Source: Glaciimonas sp.
GTDB taxonomy: Bacteria; Pseudomonadota; Gammaproteobacteria; Burkholderiales; Burkholderiaceae_D
Assembly (NCBI GenBank): GCA_012927585.1
Contig: JABBOY010000011.1
Coordinates: 1 to 64,000, forward strand
Direction: 5' to 3'
Length of the DNA: 64,000 bases
The notes beneath the pieces are model-generated. The model worked only from the letters and a program-made list of their open reading frames with translations. It was not told where the DNA came from and did no database searches. The translations under genes and the position numbers were made by a program. This document shows positions 35,224 through 43,660 of this stretch, one piece after another; the first letter of the stretch is position 1; each line of letters begins with the position of its first letter.

Positions 35224-35357
35224 AGCATGTGCCTCCATCGGTCAAGATCGTCGACGAAGCAATCGCCGCCGGATGGAAGCAGTCTCGGGAAAGTCAGGCG
35301 TTCTGCGCAGGGACGTTTTGCGTTGCCGCGCGAACGTCCCTGTGCGGCTTTGCCGAG

Positions 35358-36104
35358 TTAGAGTAGGCGGTGGTATCCACCGTCCATGAGCGTTTGTCCG
35401 CGCCCGATCATGCGGCGAACCTGGGCGCGCAGATCTCCGTCGTCGTACCAGCGCTTCGTAACGACGGCGATGCCGAACAACACTTCGGCCACGCCGCGCT
35501 GCGAAGCGCCGGCCAGCGTGCCGTCAAGCGCCTGCAGGGTGCGCATGTGGAGCATTGACGCGCGACCTGGTCGGCAGGTGGTGATCGCGGCGGGTTGCAC
35601 CTTTGCGGTGTCAAGCAACGCCAGCTCGGCTTCGATTGCGCGCCAGCGCTCGGAGAGCTTGCAACCGGCGCGGACGGCATAGGCGTAAGCCATGCCGTCT
35701 TCCAGCGCGGGAGATATCGCCATGCGCAGCATGCGATTGACGATCTGAGTGGTCAGCACCAGGCGCTTGCCGTCGTGCATCAGGTGTTTGCGGCTGGGGA
35801 AGCGCCAGAGATGGAACAGCAGCGCATCGGCCGTGGGATCGGCATCGGGATAGATCTGGACTACCGAGGATGGATCAGGGAACCAATCGGGGTATGCGTC
35901 GCGTGCATCGCGCGCGGGATCTTCCAGCAGGCGCAAGCCCCAGTGAAGCGCATCGTGCTGCGGTCGGCGTCGGTGGCGATGCCATGCGCGCCGGTATTCC
36001 GGGTTGCGCCGCAGGTATTCCCACGCCAGCGCGGGGCCGTCCAGGTGCAGGATATACAGGTATGCCGCACTGGGATGCCAGTGAACAGCATCTAAATCTG
36101 CCAT
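35358..36104 (-). CDS. DUF2285-type regulator of an integrative element
   Basis: The 248-residue protein has the N-terminal 'transcriptional regulator-like' domain (DAVHWHPSAAYLYILHLDGP, FAWEYLRRNPEYRRAW-like) and the C-terminal DUF2285 region (GVAEVLFGIAVVTKRWYDDG, LRAQVRRMIGRGQTLMDGGY). Such genes lie upstream of alpA/repA/parA in ICE-type elements and probably control transfer or replication functions. GGGAGGAG precedes the ATG at 36104. The frame is intact. A Tn3-type terminal repeat begins 24 bases upstream, so its own promoter may have been replaced by transposon DNA. Confidence 0.75.
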   Translation of the reverse strand: MADLDAVHWHPSAAYLYILHLDGPALAWEYLRRNPEYRRAWHRHRRRPQHDALHWGLRLLEDPARDARDAYPDWFPDPSSVVQIYPDADPTADALLFHLWRFPSRKHLMHDGKRLVLTTQIVNRMLRMAISPALEDGMAYAYAVRAGCKLSERWRAIEAELALLDTAKVQPAAITTCRPGRASMLHMRTLQALDGTLAGASQRGVAEVLFGIAVVTKRWYDDGDLRAQVRRMIGRGQTLMDGGYHRLL

Positions 36105-36127
36105 GGCGCGCAAGCTCCTCCCGGATA

Positions 36128-36165
36128 GGGGGCGCCTCAGAAAACGGAAAATGAAGTACTTTAAG
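36128..36165. repeat. Tn3-family (Tn21-like) terminal inverted repeat
   Basis: The 38 bases start GGGGGCGCCTCAGAAAACGG and continue AAAATGAAGTACTTTAAG. They match the Tn21-subgroup terminal repeat (GGGG..C.CCTCAGAAAACGGAAAATAAAG). The transposase stop codon lies within its inner end. No second repeat was found in the window. Confidence 0.75.
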
Positions 36166-36325
36166 ACTGTGGCAGCGGTCGCAACAGCCTGAACTTCCCT
36201 GCGCCGACCTTGGCGCTGCTACGCCACAGGTAATCGCCAGTCAGGTTGATGCGCTCACTTGGGAACGACTTGGCACCGAATTGCATCGCGAAGGGAGTGA
36301 GGAAACCCTGCATCGATTTCATTCG
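36161..36325 (-). pseudogene. 3' remnant of a Tn3-family transposase
   Basis: The last ~55 codons contain RINLTGDYLWRSSAKVGAGK followed by FRLLRPLPQS and a TAA at 36161, the standard C-terminus of Tn3-type TnpA. Sequence upstream of about 36325 is unrelated, so nearly all of the ~960-residue transposase is gone. Confidence 0.7.
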
Positions 36326-36402
36326 ATCAGGGCGTGATGGCTCGGTTGATTGAGGCCAACGTAAAAGTGAGGGGCGAGGGCGGCCTTGCCGCGAAGCGTC
36401 CC

Positions 36403-36825
36403 TCACTCTCCGGGCAACAACTGTGGGTTCCACACGACCTCCCAGAGATGATGATCCGGGTCTTGAAAATAGCCGGCGTAACCACCCCAAAAGGTTTTCT
36501 GTGCTGGCTTGACGATAACCGCACCCGCACTCTTTGCCTGCTCCATAACGGCATCAACTTCGGCTGTGGATGAGACGTTATGACCGAGAGAGAGTTCGGT
36601 GGGGCTTGGATTGCCTATTGGAATTCCTGCATCGTGAGCGAGACTCTTCCGCGGCCAAATTGCGAGTTTCAAGCCGGGCTGCAAATCAAAGAAGGCAACA
36701 GCCCCATGGTCGAATTCTTTGCCAATGATGCCTTGCGTTGGCAGGCCGAGACCATTGTTGTAGAAATATACTGCCCGTTCCAAGTCGTCAACGCAGAGGG
36801 TGATAACTGTAATACGTGGTCTCAT
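36403..36825 (-). CDS. VOC (glyoxalase/bleomycin-resistance) family protein
   Basis: The 140-residue protein has the paired beta-alpha-beta-beta-beta units of the vicinal oxygen chelate fold: RITVITLCVDDLERAVYFYNN at the start and a C-terminal YAGYFQDPDHHLWEVVWNP with metal-ligand candidates (H in FDHGAVAFF, E in LWEVV). Substrates range from methylglyoxal adducts to antibiotics; none can be deduced. It is intact, among truncated genes, and transcribed toward the Tn3 end. Confidence 0.8.
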   Translation of the reverse strand: MRPRITVITLCVDDLERAVYFYNNGLGLPTQGIIGKEFDHGAVAFFDLQPGLKLAIWPRKSLAHDAGIPIGNPSPTELSLGHNVSSTAEVDAVMEQAKSAGAVIVKPAQKTFWGGYAGYFQDPDHHLWEVVWNPQLLPGE

Positions 36826-36876
36826 GGAATAGCCCTTTCATTCAGTGGGGTGAGGGCGTTATGTGTCGGCGCCGAT

Positions 36877-36916
36877 TGAATATTGACCCCTGTGCCGATT
36901 CAAAATTGACCAGGGG
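36877..36916. repeat. IS21-like terminal remnant
   Basis: GAATATTGACCCCTGTGCCG followed by ATTCAAAATTGACC shows the spaced ATTGACC words typical of IS21-group ends. No istA/istB remains. It marks another recombination point between the VOC gene and the AraC fragment. Confidence 0.45.
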
Positions 36917-36929
36917 CTTACGATGACAG

Positions 36930-37195
36930 TCACTCGAATTCGTTCCTATCAATGGCACCGTTGGACCGGCGTCGTTCGGTCGGGTTGGTGCCCTCAAACC
37001 GCTGCCATGCGCGGCGCAGCTGCTCGGCTGAAGAAAACCCCACCATCTCCGCAATCTTTTCCATGCTGTGCTGACTCGTCCCGACAATTTCCTTCACTGC
37101 GGCAGTGCGAATCTGCCGAACGTAAGTCAGTGGAGAAACCCCCGCATAGGCATGAAATAGGCGCACGAGGTGACGCGGACTCCTGCAGGCCAACG
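36930..37195 (-). pseudogene. C-terminal fragment of a GlxA/AraC-type regulator
   Basis: The text SPRHLVRLFHAYAGVSPLTY, then VRQIRTAA and MVGFSSAEQLRRAWQRFEGT is the DNA-binding half of an AraC domain. It is about three quarters identical to the C-terminus of the intact regulator at 38853, so the two are paralogues. The N-terminal DJ-1/PfpI part is absent; the sequence switches at about 37198 to a reductase fragment in a different frame. Confidence 0.75.
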
Positions 37196-37199
37196 TGGC

Positions 37200-37399
37200 C
37201 AGTCGTAGGTCCTGCGCCCGAGCACCAACTCGCGATCCTTGCCGTCGAAACCTGATCCTGAGATGTCCATGCTTTCGTCCCAGTAGCTGAACATCCAACC
37301 GCCAAGGGTAAAATCGCTAGTGGGGTCCTCTTCCGATCCGCCGGGTGCTTGCATGATTCCGTCAAGCGATACAAACGTAGATACGAAGAGTTTTCTCAT
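37200..37399 (-). pseudogene. N-terminal fragment of a RibD_C-type reductase
   Basis: MRKLFVSTFVSLDGIMQAPG begins a dihydrofolate-reductase-like (RibD C-terminal) protein, continuing to GKDRELVLGRRTYD, after which it runs into the AraC fragment. About 66 codons survive of ~190. A start ribosome site (AGGAGTGTTTC) is present, so the truncated peptide could still be made. Confidence 0.7.
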
Positions 37400-37436
37400 A
37401 GAAACACTCCTGTCGCGCGGCGGGTATTGGTCATGC

Positions 37437-37499
37437 GCGCTAACGTTTCGGTTCAGCGGCGAGCAGCGCAGCGGATCGTCCGCTGCAACCGATTGAGCG
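37437..37499. repeat. attC-like imperfect inverted repeat
   Basis: Arms CGGTTCAGCGG and CCGCTGCAACCG pair with one extrahelical base, flanked on one side by GCTAACG, which resembles an attC core. It lies directly downstream of the reductase gene at 37507-38145 (minus strand), where an integron cassette recombination site would be. The opposite core is not conserved. Confidence 0.3.
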
Positions 37500-37506
37500 G
37501 CCGCCC

Positions 37507-38145
37507 TTACTCACGCAAATAGCGCAAGTGTGTGGCGGCTGGACCCTCGAGAACCTTGTCAATGCGAAACTGCGGCACCGGCTCTCGTAGATTCTCGAAG
37601 AGGCGTCTGCCACTGCCAAACAGCACTGGCGCTAGGGCGATTTCTAGCTCGTCGATGACTCCCATGTTCAAGTACTGCTGGACCACGTCCGCTCCACCCG
37701 AGATGCGAATATCACGACCGCCCGCAGACTCTCTAGCCTGCTCAAGGGCGCTCTCCGGGCCGTCGTTGACGAAGTAGAATGTCGTCCCGCCCGGCCGGAC
37801 CCAAGGTTCGCGCTTCTCGTGGGTAAGAACGTATACTGGAGTGTGAAACGGGGCCTCCTCTGGCCATGAGACCTCGCCTTGCTCGAACATTCGCTTGCCC
37901 ATGATGTTGGCACCGATGCGCTCCGTGGTGCTGCGAACCAGGTCATTTTCCAGGCCGGTCTCTCCCCCTGGCCCGAACTTGAGGTTCTCGCGCATGTACT
38001 GTTGATTGAGGAGCCAGGCCATCAGCGCACCCCACTTGGCGCCCCAGTTCTTGTACCCGGGATTCTCCCAATTCTCAATGGTCATCCCTTCCGGCGCCAT
38101 GTAGCCGTCAAGGCTAAGACCGATGTTTACGAATATTTTGCTCAT
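37507..38145 (-). CDS. RibD_C/DHFR-like reductase
   Basis: The complete 212-residue protein belongs to the dihydrofolate reductase-like family (RibD C-terminal domain): FVNIGLSLDGYMAPEG at the start, IGANIMGKRMFEQGE, PVYVLTHEKREPW, DIRISGGADVVQQYLNMGVI with the NADPH-binding GGADV, and LAPVLFGSGRRLFENL. It is likely an NADPH-dependent reductase of unknown substrate. AAAGGAAAA precedes the ATG. It is a different paralogue from the fragment at 37200, sharing only the family start. Confidence 0.85.
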   Translation of the reverse strand: MSKIFVNIGLSLDGYMAPEGMTIENWENPGYKNWGAKWGALMAWLLNQQYMRENLKFGPGGETGLENDLVRSTTERIGANIMGKRMFEQGEVSWPEEAPFHTPVYVLTHEKREPWVRPGGTTFYFVNDGPESALEQARESAGGRDIRISGGADVVQQYLNMGVIDELEIALAPVLFGSGRRLFENLREPVPQFRIDKVLEGPAATHLRYLRE

Positions 38146-38188
38146 GATTTTCCTTTCATGCCGCTGAATGGTGGCCTAAATTTAGTTA

Positions 38189-38213
38189 TTAGCCGACAAA
38201 AATGTCGGGCTAA
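38189..38213. terminator. Hairpin between the GyrI-like and reductase genes
   Basis: TTAGCC-GACA-AAAA-TGTC-GGGCTAA forms a stable stem with one bulge. There is no clear T-run on the minus strand, so terminator activity is uncertain. Confidence 0.4.
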
Positions 38214-38275
38214 CTCCTATTGAGAAATTAAAAATTGCATGACGCGGCAGCCCTTTGTTTATGCGGCTTTCCATG

Positions 38276-38584
38276 TCAGGTAATTACGGAAGTATCAATA
38301 GATGCCCGATGCAGATCCCTCGATTCGACCAATGACCGGCTGAGTTCGGTGCGCCAATCAGCCGGATTGTGGCTCGATTCCGGTTCGACGAGATAGCATT
38401 CGTACAGATCGTTTGCTGTCTTGTACCCGTTGGCTTCTATCCATTCTGCGAATTCGTGCCACGCCTCGCTTAGCCCCTCGTAGGGGCCGTGATAGACGGT
38501 GCGCACCACTTTGAGCACAGGCCGGCGACAGCATTTCATTCGTTGAACCATCGCATCAAACAAAATACAGTGCAAGTCTCGCAC
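38276..38584 (-). CDS. GyrI-like small-molecule-binding domain, probably partial
   Basis: The frame encodes 102 residues. From about residue 25, VVRTVYHGPYEGLSEAWHEF and EWIEANGYKTANDLYECYLV match the effector-binding (GyrI/Rob C-terminal) fold, including the YLVEP acidic strand. The first 24 residues do not match and the domain is shorter than usual, so this may be the surviving end of a longer regulator. It is in the mosaic zone of the integrative element. Confidence 0.55.
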   Translation of the reverse strand: MRDLHCILFDAMVQRMKCCRRPVLKVVRTVYHGPYEGLSEAWHEFAEWIEANGYKTANDLYECYLVEPESSHNPADWRTELSRSLVESRDLHRASIDTSVIT

Positions 38585-38852
38585 GGATCAGTGACGCATG
38601 GAGTACATGGCTCATTTTGCAGTAAGGTTGTCTCTCAGTAGGTTGGTCTGTCAAGAACGGCAACTGATGAAGTCGGGGCAGAGCAGCGACTTTTGCTGAG
38701 TAAATATCCGGTTTCCTTTGTAAGTATCGTGCGAAGTCCTCTTGGTTTCAAACTGCTCTGTGTGTTTTTGCGCTAGGCTAAGATGATGGCGTAAACTGCA
38801 GGTTTGGCTCGCTCTTCATGCGAGGACAGCTTCGTGCCACTGACTGAACGCA

Positions 38853-39848
38853 ATGAATAAAACTAATACCCAATTGAGAGACATCTACGTCCTGATCGTT
38901 CCAGGCACCATGCTCATCGATCTTGCAGGCATCAGCGATACTTTCCGACTGGCAATTGAGCTTGGCGCTTCGTATGCCATTCAACACGTTGGGCCCAGAT
39001 CTCAGTCGTCATGCTCGATTGGACTGTCGCTGTCTGGCATCGCGCCACTTCCCGGTCGAATGACCGAGGGTGGCACGCTGATTGTGCCTGGCGCGACGAA
39101 CGCCGAAAAGGACTACCAGTCGAGCGAGTCGGAGGTCGCCGCAAAATGGATGGCCAGTGCAGTGACAAGTGCTCAGCGCCTCTGCACTGTTTGCTCCGGC
39201 GCATTCTTGGCGGCTAAAGCGGGACTTCTGGCTGGTCGGACTTGTACTACCCATCACTCGCTTACAGCTCGCCTCGCAAGTGACTTCCCTGAAGTCAGCG
39301 TGCTGCACAACCATGTATTCGTGCGCGACGGCAATGTGTTCACAAGCGCGGGTGCAACAACTGGCATTGATCTTGCGCTTCATATCATCTCCCTCGACGA
39401 AGGACCGGAGCTTGCTCTGGAGGTTGCCCGAAAGTTGGTGATCTACTTCCGGCGCTCTGGCACTGATCCTCAGCTGTCGCCCTGGCTCCTCTACCGAAAT
39501 CACATTCACACTGCAGTCCATCGGGCGCAGGATGCCGTCATACGGGACTCAGCAAAGAGTTGGACGGTCGATGATCTGGCGCAAGTCGCGTGCACAAGCC
39601 CGCGCCATCTTGCGCGGCTCTTTCAGACCTACGCCGGGGTTTCCCCACTTTCATACGTACGGCAGATTCGCACCGCAGCGTCTAAGGAGATCGTCGCAAC
39701 GAGCCAGCACAGTATGAAAGTCGTGGCGGAGATGGTCGGCTTCTCATCTGCCGAGCAGATGCGACGTGCATGGCAGCAATTCGAGGGAACCATTCCAACC
39801 GAAGGCAAACGTTCAGTGAAGGCAACGAAAGCGGAGGAGGTCGAATGA
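38853..39848 (+). CDS. GlxA-family transcriptional regulator (DJ-1/PfpI + AraC)
   Basis: The 331-residue protein has an N-terminal DJ-1/PfpI-like domain (DIYVLIVPGTMLIDLAGISD; nucleophile-elbow analogue in LCTVCSGAFLAAKAGLL; TCTTHHSLTARLASDFPEVS) and a C-terminal AraC domain (WTVDDLAQVACTSPRHLARL; EMVGFSSAEQMRRAWQQFEG). Members sense small metabolites and activate nearby genes; the target is not evident. It is intact, and its C-terminal paralogue at 36930 is a fragment, so duplication or recombination between related regulators shaped this region. Confidence 0.85.
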   Translation: MNKTNTQLRDIYVLIVPGTMLIDLAGISDTFRLAIELGASYAIQHVGPRSQSSCSIGLSLSGIAPLPGRMTEGGTLIVPGATNAEKDYQSSESEVAAKWMASAVTSAQRLCTVCSGAFLAAKAGLLAGRTCTTHHSLTARLASDFPEVSVLHNHVFVRDGNVFTSAGATTGIDLALHIISLDEGPELALEVARKLVIYFRRSGTDPQLSPWLLYRNHIHTAVHRAQDAVIRDSAKSWTVDDLAQVACTSPRHLARLFQTYAGVSPLSYVRQIRTAASKEIVATSQHSMKVVAEMVGFSSAEQMRRAWQQFEGTIPTEGKRSVKATKAEEVE

Positions 39849-40016
39849 GCGGCAGCTCGAAGTGGATATCAATGAGTTTGGCTGCGAACTCGCGCACTGG
39901 GAAGGGCGCAGACCAGCGTTGTGGCTCACCAACGAGGATTTCCCTGGCCCCGATCCATGACGAATGGCGGCGGCAGGAAGCCGCTGCGTTGCGGGAATAC
40001 CAGCTAGGACACCAAG

Positions 40017-40397
40017 TCAGGCTGACTGAACTCCAGTCGGATGGTTATGCACCAGTAATAACGCAGCGCTGTTCCTGGCCAGGGACTCCTTGACCACCTC
40101 GCGCGGATACACCGATGTCTGGCTCACCGTACCGCGAAACATCTCGACGTATTCGATGACACGGTTCTGTGCATCCAGATGGATGACGGCGAACACCTCG
40201 TTCTCCAGCGCTCCCAGCTTCACCCGCAGGAAGTCGCGCACCACCTGCGGCGAGTTCAGGACTTCGCAGTCGCGCATTTGTCCTGCGAGTACACGCTGCG
40301 CCGCCTGCAACACCTCGTCGGCGTTGGCAGGACGGTAGTCGCCTGTGACATCGCGAACGAGAAGGGAAGAATCTAGAGAATGAGTAAGTTGCGACAT
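40017..40397 (-). pseudogene. Truncated RadC/JAB-domain protein
   Basis: The frame starts MSQLTHSLDSSLLVRDVTGD and follows the RadC (JAMM) family through FAVIHLDAQNRVIEYVEMFR and TSVYPREVVKESLA to LLLVHNHPTG. It then diverges after the HxHPxG metal motif and stops within four residues (VQSA). The S/D part of the JAMM site and the last ~40 residues are missing, so it should be inactive. In integrative elements this gene normally sits in the accessory region. Confidence 0.75.
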
Positions 40398-40777
40398 GAT
40401 CGTGCTCCAATCCGAATCGGGCGGAATTGCCTGGAACCGGAGGAACACGCCGCAGCGCAAGCAGTCAGGGGTCGCAGACGGCCGCATGGACGCCAGCGTG
40501 CAGGGCACGCGCAGCCCTTGACGGCGAGAACGGCGTGGTACATTGAAGGGAACAGCAAGACCACCCCACACACTCCACCGCCTTAACGGCAAGCGGCGCG
40601 CGCAGGCCCAAAGGGCCGGAGGCGTCAGGGATCAATGCCGAATGGCCGTGACTCGGCACGAGGCGCGGGGCAACGCCCGTGAGCCCGACGGCGGCTACGC
40701 CGGGACGCCCGGCGTCGGTCAACAAAATTCACCGCACAATAAATATTGCTGTTTTGTCGAATATCGATACGGAAAAA
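40398..40777. other. GC-rich spacer without a recognised gene
   Basis: This GC-rich stretch has many short repeated GC words, but no frame resembles a protein. It separates the radC remnant from the Abi operon end. Confidence 0.4.
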
Positions 40778-41599
40778 TTAGAACGGCAAATCGTCATCGG
40801 GTGCCACGATCGTTATCGGCGCAGTCGCGTGTTTCGTTCTGGCTTCGATTGATTTGATGAAGCGGATCGAACTGGCAACGTGGTTGAAGATGAGCAGGCT
40901 TTCCTCGTAGTTGAGGATCGGGTTGTCATGGGCCAGGCTCTTGTTGTTGCGAACGTCACTGAAGGCTTCGAGCACAGAAATGCTGGACTTCAGGATGCGC
41001 TCGGTCATCAACGATTCAAGGTGACCAGTGTCGCGCAGGCGCTTCACATACTCGCCGAAAATGCTGTGCAAAGCTTTGTCGCGGTTGACTTCAACGCCGC
41101 GCTGTTCGCACAGTGTGCGCACGTATTTGATGACGAACGTGTGCAACCGGTCCAGAGCCGCTTCGGGCTGATTTTTCTCGATGGCTTCGCGCACGTGCTG
41201 AGCAACCGTTTCAAAGTCGCGCTCGTCGACCGTGGCGGTCAATGCATCCAACTCGGCGACGGGTGTGTCACGCATCATGCGGCTGGCGATTTTCCAGCAA
41301 TCATCGGTCAGTTCGGTCAATCCCGGCTCGTCGCCCAGACAGTTCTCAGCCTGACCGTACAAGATCAGCGCCTGGATCACTTTGCCGACCAGGTGGTTGC
41401 CTTCGACCACCCAAAATCCGCGCATGCGGTTGGCTTTGGAGGTGCCACGCTCACGGTAGACGGCGGCATCGATGTCACGGCGCGTGTGTTCCTCGAAGAA
41501 CTCGCTGAATGTGCGGTCCGAAAAATCGAGCACGTAGCCGCCACCCATGCGGAGCAGTCGTTCCAGTTTGCGGCGTTCTATAGAGGACAAATCGGCCAT
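40778..41599 (-). CDS. Abortive-infection protein with Abi_C-type C-terminus
   Basis: The 273-residue protein starts MADLSSIERRKLERLLRMGG. An N-terminal block (GYVLDFSDRTFSEFFEEHTR, then DAAVYRERGTSKANRMRGFW) resembles the AbiJ N-terminal domain 3. The C-terminal block (FVIKYVRTLCEQRGVEVNRD, ISVLEAFSDVRNNKSLAHDN, ILNYEESLLIFNHVASSIRF) matches the Abi_C 'abortive infection C-terminus' family, with the RNNKSLAHDN motif that may carry nuclease residues. It begins 28 bp after abiEii with AAAGGATTC upstream, so it is probably a third gene of the AbiE operon. Function is inferred to be phage defence. Confidence 0.7.
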   Translation of the reverse strand: MADLSSIERRKLERLLRMGGGYVLDFSDRTFSEFFEEHTRRDIDAAVYRERGTSKANRMRGFWVVEGNHLVGKVIQALILYGQAENCLGDEPGLTELTDDCWKIASRMMRDTPVAELDALTATVDERDFETVAQHVREAIEKNQPEAALDRLHTFVIKYVRTLCEQRGVEVNRDKALHSIFGEYVKRLRDTGHLESLMTERILKSSISVLEAFSDVRNNKSLAHDNPILNYEESLLIFNHVASSIRFIKSIEARTKHATAPITIVAPDDDLPF

Positions 41600-41627
41600 G
41601 GGAATCCTTTGTTGTACGAGTTGCCGA

Positions 41628-42470
41628 TCAGTCACCCACCTTCGGCAAGTCGGCAGCGCGAACAGCACGCAGCACTTCCCGAAAGACATCATCGAACGGC
41701 GGCAGTTGGTTCATCTGGTGCGCGAGACGGGCAGTCCAGAGTCGCCGCAAACGATCTTCCTTAGCGGCGATTGCCTGCTCCATGCCTGCGACGACGCGCT
41801 GTCGCAGCGCCAATTTGATGTCGAGTTCGGCGCGCATTTCTGCGACGCGCAAGTCAGTAGAGCCGAACAGATACCAGAGGTCGTACAAGTCGCGCGGTTC
41901 ATTGCGCGCTCGGTCGCTCAAGGCCAGCAGCTTTTCAACCACGATTTCCTTGATGGCGTAGACCTTCACGGTTGGCCCTTTGGGTAAATCGTCAAAGCTG
42001 TCGTAGGTGCGATGAATCGGGCGATCTTGCAGCGGGAAGCACAGGACTTCGTTGATCGTGATATCAACCTTCACGTCGTTCGCAGCGGGCAGCGGCCCTT
42101 GGTAGCGCAGATAAAACGTGTGGCTGTTCTGGTGGCCGTGGCGGTCTTCGCGGTCGAAAGCGATCCGCAAGCCGCAGGCGGCCTCAACCGCCGCAAAGAT
42201 TTCGCCCAACCCAGCAAGGATATTTTCAAGAGTGATCGGACGGATCAGCGTGAAGTCCAGGTCTTCCGAAAACCGATAGTCCTCAAACCAGCAGCGTCGC
42301 AGTGCCGTGCCACCTTTGAAGGCAAGCACCTCGCGTAGTGGATTACCGGCCAGACCGGTCAGGAACCAGGCCAGCACGTAATCGCGTTCGATGACAGCCT
42401 CGGGAATGCGCCGCCCGCCAGCGCTCATCAGCGTGTTCGAGATCAGGGAAATATTGCGTTGTGGAATCAT
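41628..42470 (-). CDS. abiEii: AbiEii-type nucleotidyltransferase toxin
   Basis: The 280-residue protein has the DNA polymerase-beta-type nucleotidyltransferase motif FKGGTALRRCWF-EDYRFSEDLDF (GG/S and DxD-like SEDLDF), and the family's IKEIVVEKLLALSDRARNEPRDLYDLWYL block. AbiEii transfers nucleotides to block growth or phage propagation and is neutralised by AbiEi through transcriptional repression (type IV toxin-antitoxin). Its start overlaps the AbiEi stop by one base. The reading frame is intact. Confidence 0.85.
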   Translation of the reverse strand: MIPQRNISLISNTLMSAGGRRIPEAVIERDYVLAWFLTGLAGNPLREVLAFKGGTALRRCWFEDYRFSEDLDFTLIRPITLENILAGLGEIFAAVEAACGLRIAFDREDRHGHQNSHTFYLRYQGPLPAANDVKVDITINEVLCFPLQDRPIHRTYDSFDDLPKGPTVKVYAIKEIVVEKLLALSDRARNEPRDLYDLWYLFGSTDLRVAEMRAELDIKLALRQRVVAGMEQAIAAKEDRLRRLWTARLAHQMNQLPPFDDVFREVLRAVRAADLPKVGD

Positions 42471-43306
42471 CAGCCAAGCCTTACGGTATCGAGTTCTTCA
42501 GGAGTCACGTTGAGCTGGAGCCGCCAACGTGAGAGAAATGCCCCCTCTGCGGGGAGCAGCGGATCAAGGCGCTGGTACGTTGCCGTCAGCATGCTGTGCA
42601 ATGGTTCCAGCGCCGACGCATCGGCCAGGCCATAGTGTTCCAGCAGGTAGCCGAGGCGGCGCACGACAGCGCCGACGCCGAGGCGGCGTGCGTAGTCCAC
42701 CAGCCGTTCGACTTTCAGTACGTCCCGCTTCATCCACAAGCCCTTGGCAACTTCGGTAATGCCGCCGACAAATGCCGGATGGCGGAGTCCGTCGATGATC
42801 GTGCGCTCCATGTCGCTGATCATCACGAAGCGTTCCTTGTCGATCCAATGCTTCATGACCCCGAATTCTTGTTCCGGGGTGAGGTGGATAAACCGAAAGT
42901 CATAGCCGCCGACCATCTGTGGGCGCACGCGCCGCGTGCAGGACACATACACGGTGAAGTTCGGCTGCGTCACCATGCGGTGCAGTTCAAGCGCTGTACC
43001 GTGGGACAGGAAGTAGGGTGCGGCACCGGCGAGTTCACGCGCGATCAGGTACGGGCTGTCGATGTGCTCAGTGGCCCGGCCGAGTTCGAAGGGCACGAGG
43101 TTGTACAAACCAGGCTTCAGTCGCGTCACCAAGCCTCGCTGCTGAGCCTTGTGCACGAGATTGCGGGCCGCCGCAGCCGACAGGCCGGTGATCGAGCCCA
43201 CGTCCGCCAAAGTGAACGTAGACCGGCGCAGTTCATTCAGCTCAGTAAAGAGTTGCGCTGCCCGTGGGCCTAGCGTCTTTGTTTGCAAGTGATATTTTAC
43301 GCTCAA
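42470..43306 (-). CDS. abiEi: AbiEi-type antitoxin and transcriptional repressor
   Basis: The 278-residue protein has an N-terminal winged-helix region (FTELNELRRSTFTLADVGSI, TGLSAAAARNLVHKAQQRGL, VTRLKPGLYNLVPFELG) and a C-terminal AbiEi domain (SDMERTIIDGLRHPAFVGGI, RRLGYLLEHYGL). AbiEi repressors bind inverted repeats in their own promoter and antagonise AbiEii. It leads a minus-strand operon whose promoter lies in the spacer shared with the divergent ABC-3C genes. Confidence 0.85.
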   Translation of the reverse strand: MSVKYHLQTKTLGPRAAQLFTELNELRRSTFTLADVGSITGLSAAAARNLVHKAQQRGLVTRLKPGLYNLVPFELGRATEHIDSPYLIARELAGAAPYFLSHGTALELHRMVTQPNFTVYVSCTRRVRPQMVGGYDFRFIHLTPEQEFGVMKHWIDKERFVMISDMERTIIDGLRHPAFVGGITEVAKGLWMKRDVLKVERLVDYARRLGVGAVVRRLGYLLEHYGLADASALEPLHSMLTATYQRLDPLLPAEGAFLSRWRLQLNVTPEELDTVRLG

Positions 43307-43660
43307 TTTGCGCCCCTAAAAGAAACGTAATGCGCAGTAAATATAACACGAGCGATATCCGGCGGCAAGTTTGTCTCCCTTTGGGTGACAAATTGATCGT
43401 AAAATGTAACAATGAAAATTCAAAGAAAGAGTCGCCATAAGTTGTGCCAAAGAAGGGTTTGAGGCATTCGATGTGCAGGAGGTGAGCGGACAACTCACTT
43501 TCCAAAGCGATTGAAACATTTTGCTTGCAGTCATCACCTTTGGTGGGAGACGAATGAAAACTTCGCAAATCGATGGTGAGTCGCTGTGGCTAACGCAACT
43601 TTCATGCGACACAAGTTGCTTAGTGCTGCTCGTTAAAAAAATACACATCAAGGCTTGACG
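43307..43660. other. Divergent promoter region of the two defence operons
   Basis: This AT-richer spacer separates AbiE (leftward) and ABC-3C (rightward). No gene is supported. AbiEi operators are expected here but I could not define them by eye. Confidence 0.5.

Noticed and set aside
37507-38145. Reductase considered as trimethoprim-resistance dihydrofolate reductase
   Set aside because: The sequence is of the RibD_C-type family with a different NADPH motif layout; no dfr-type features are seen.
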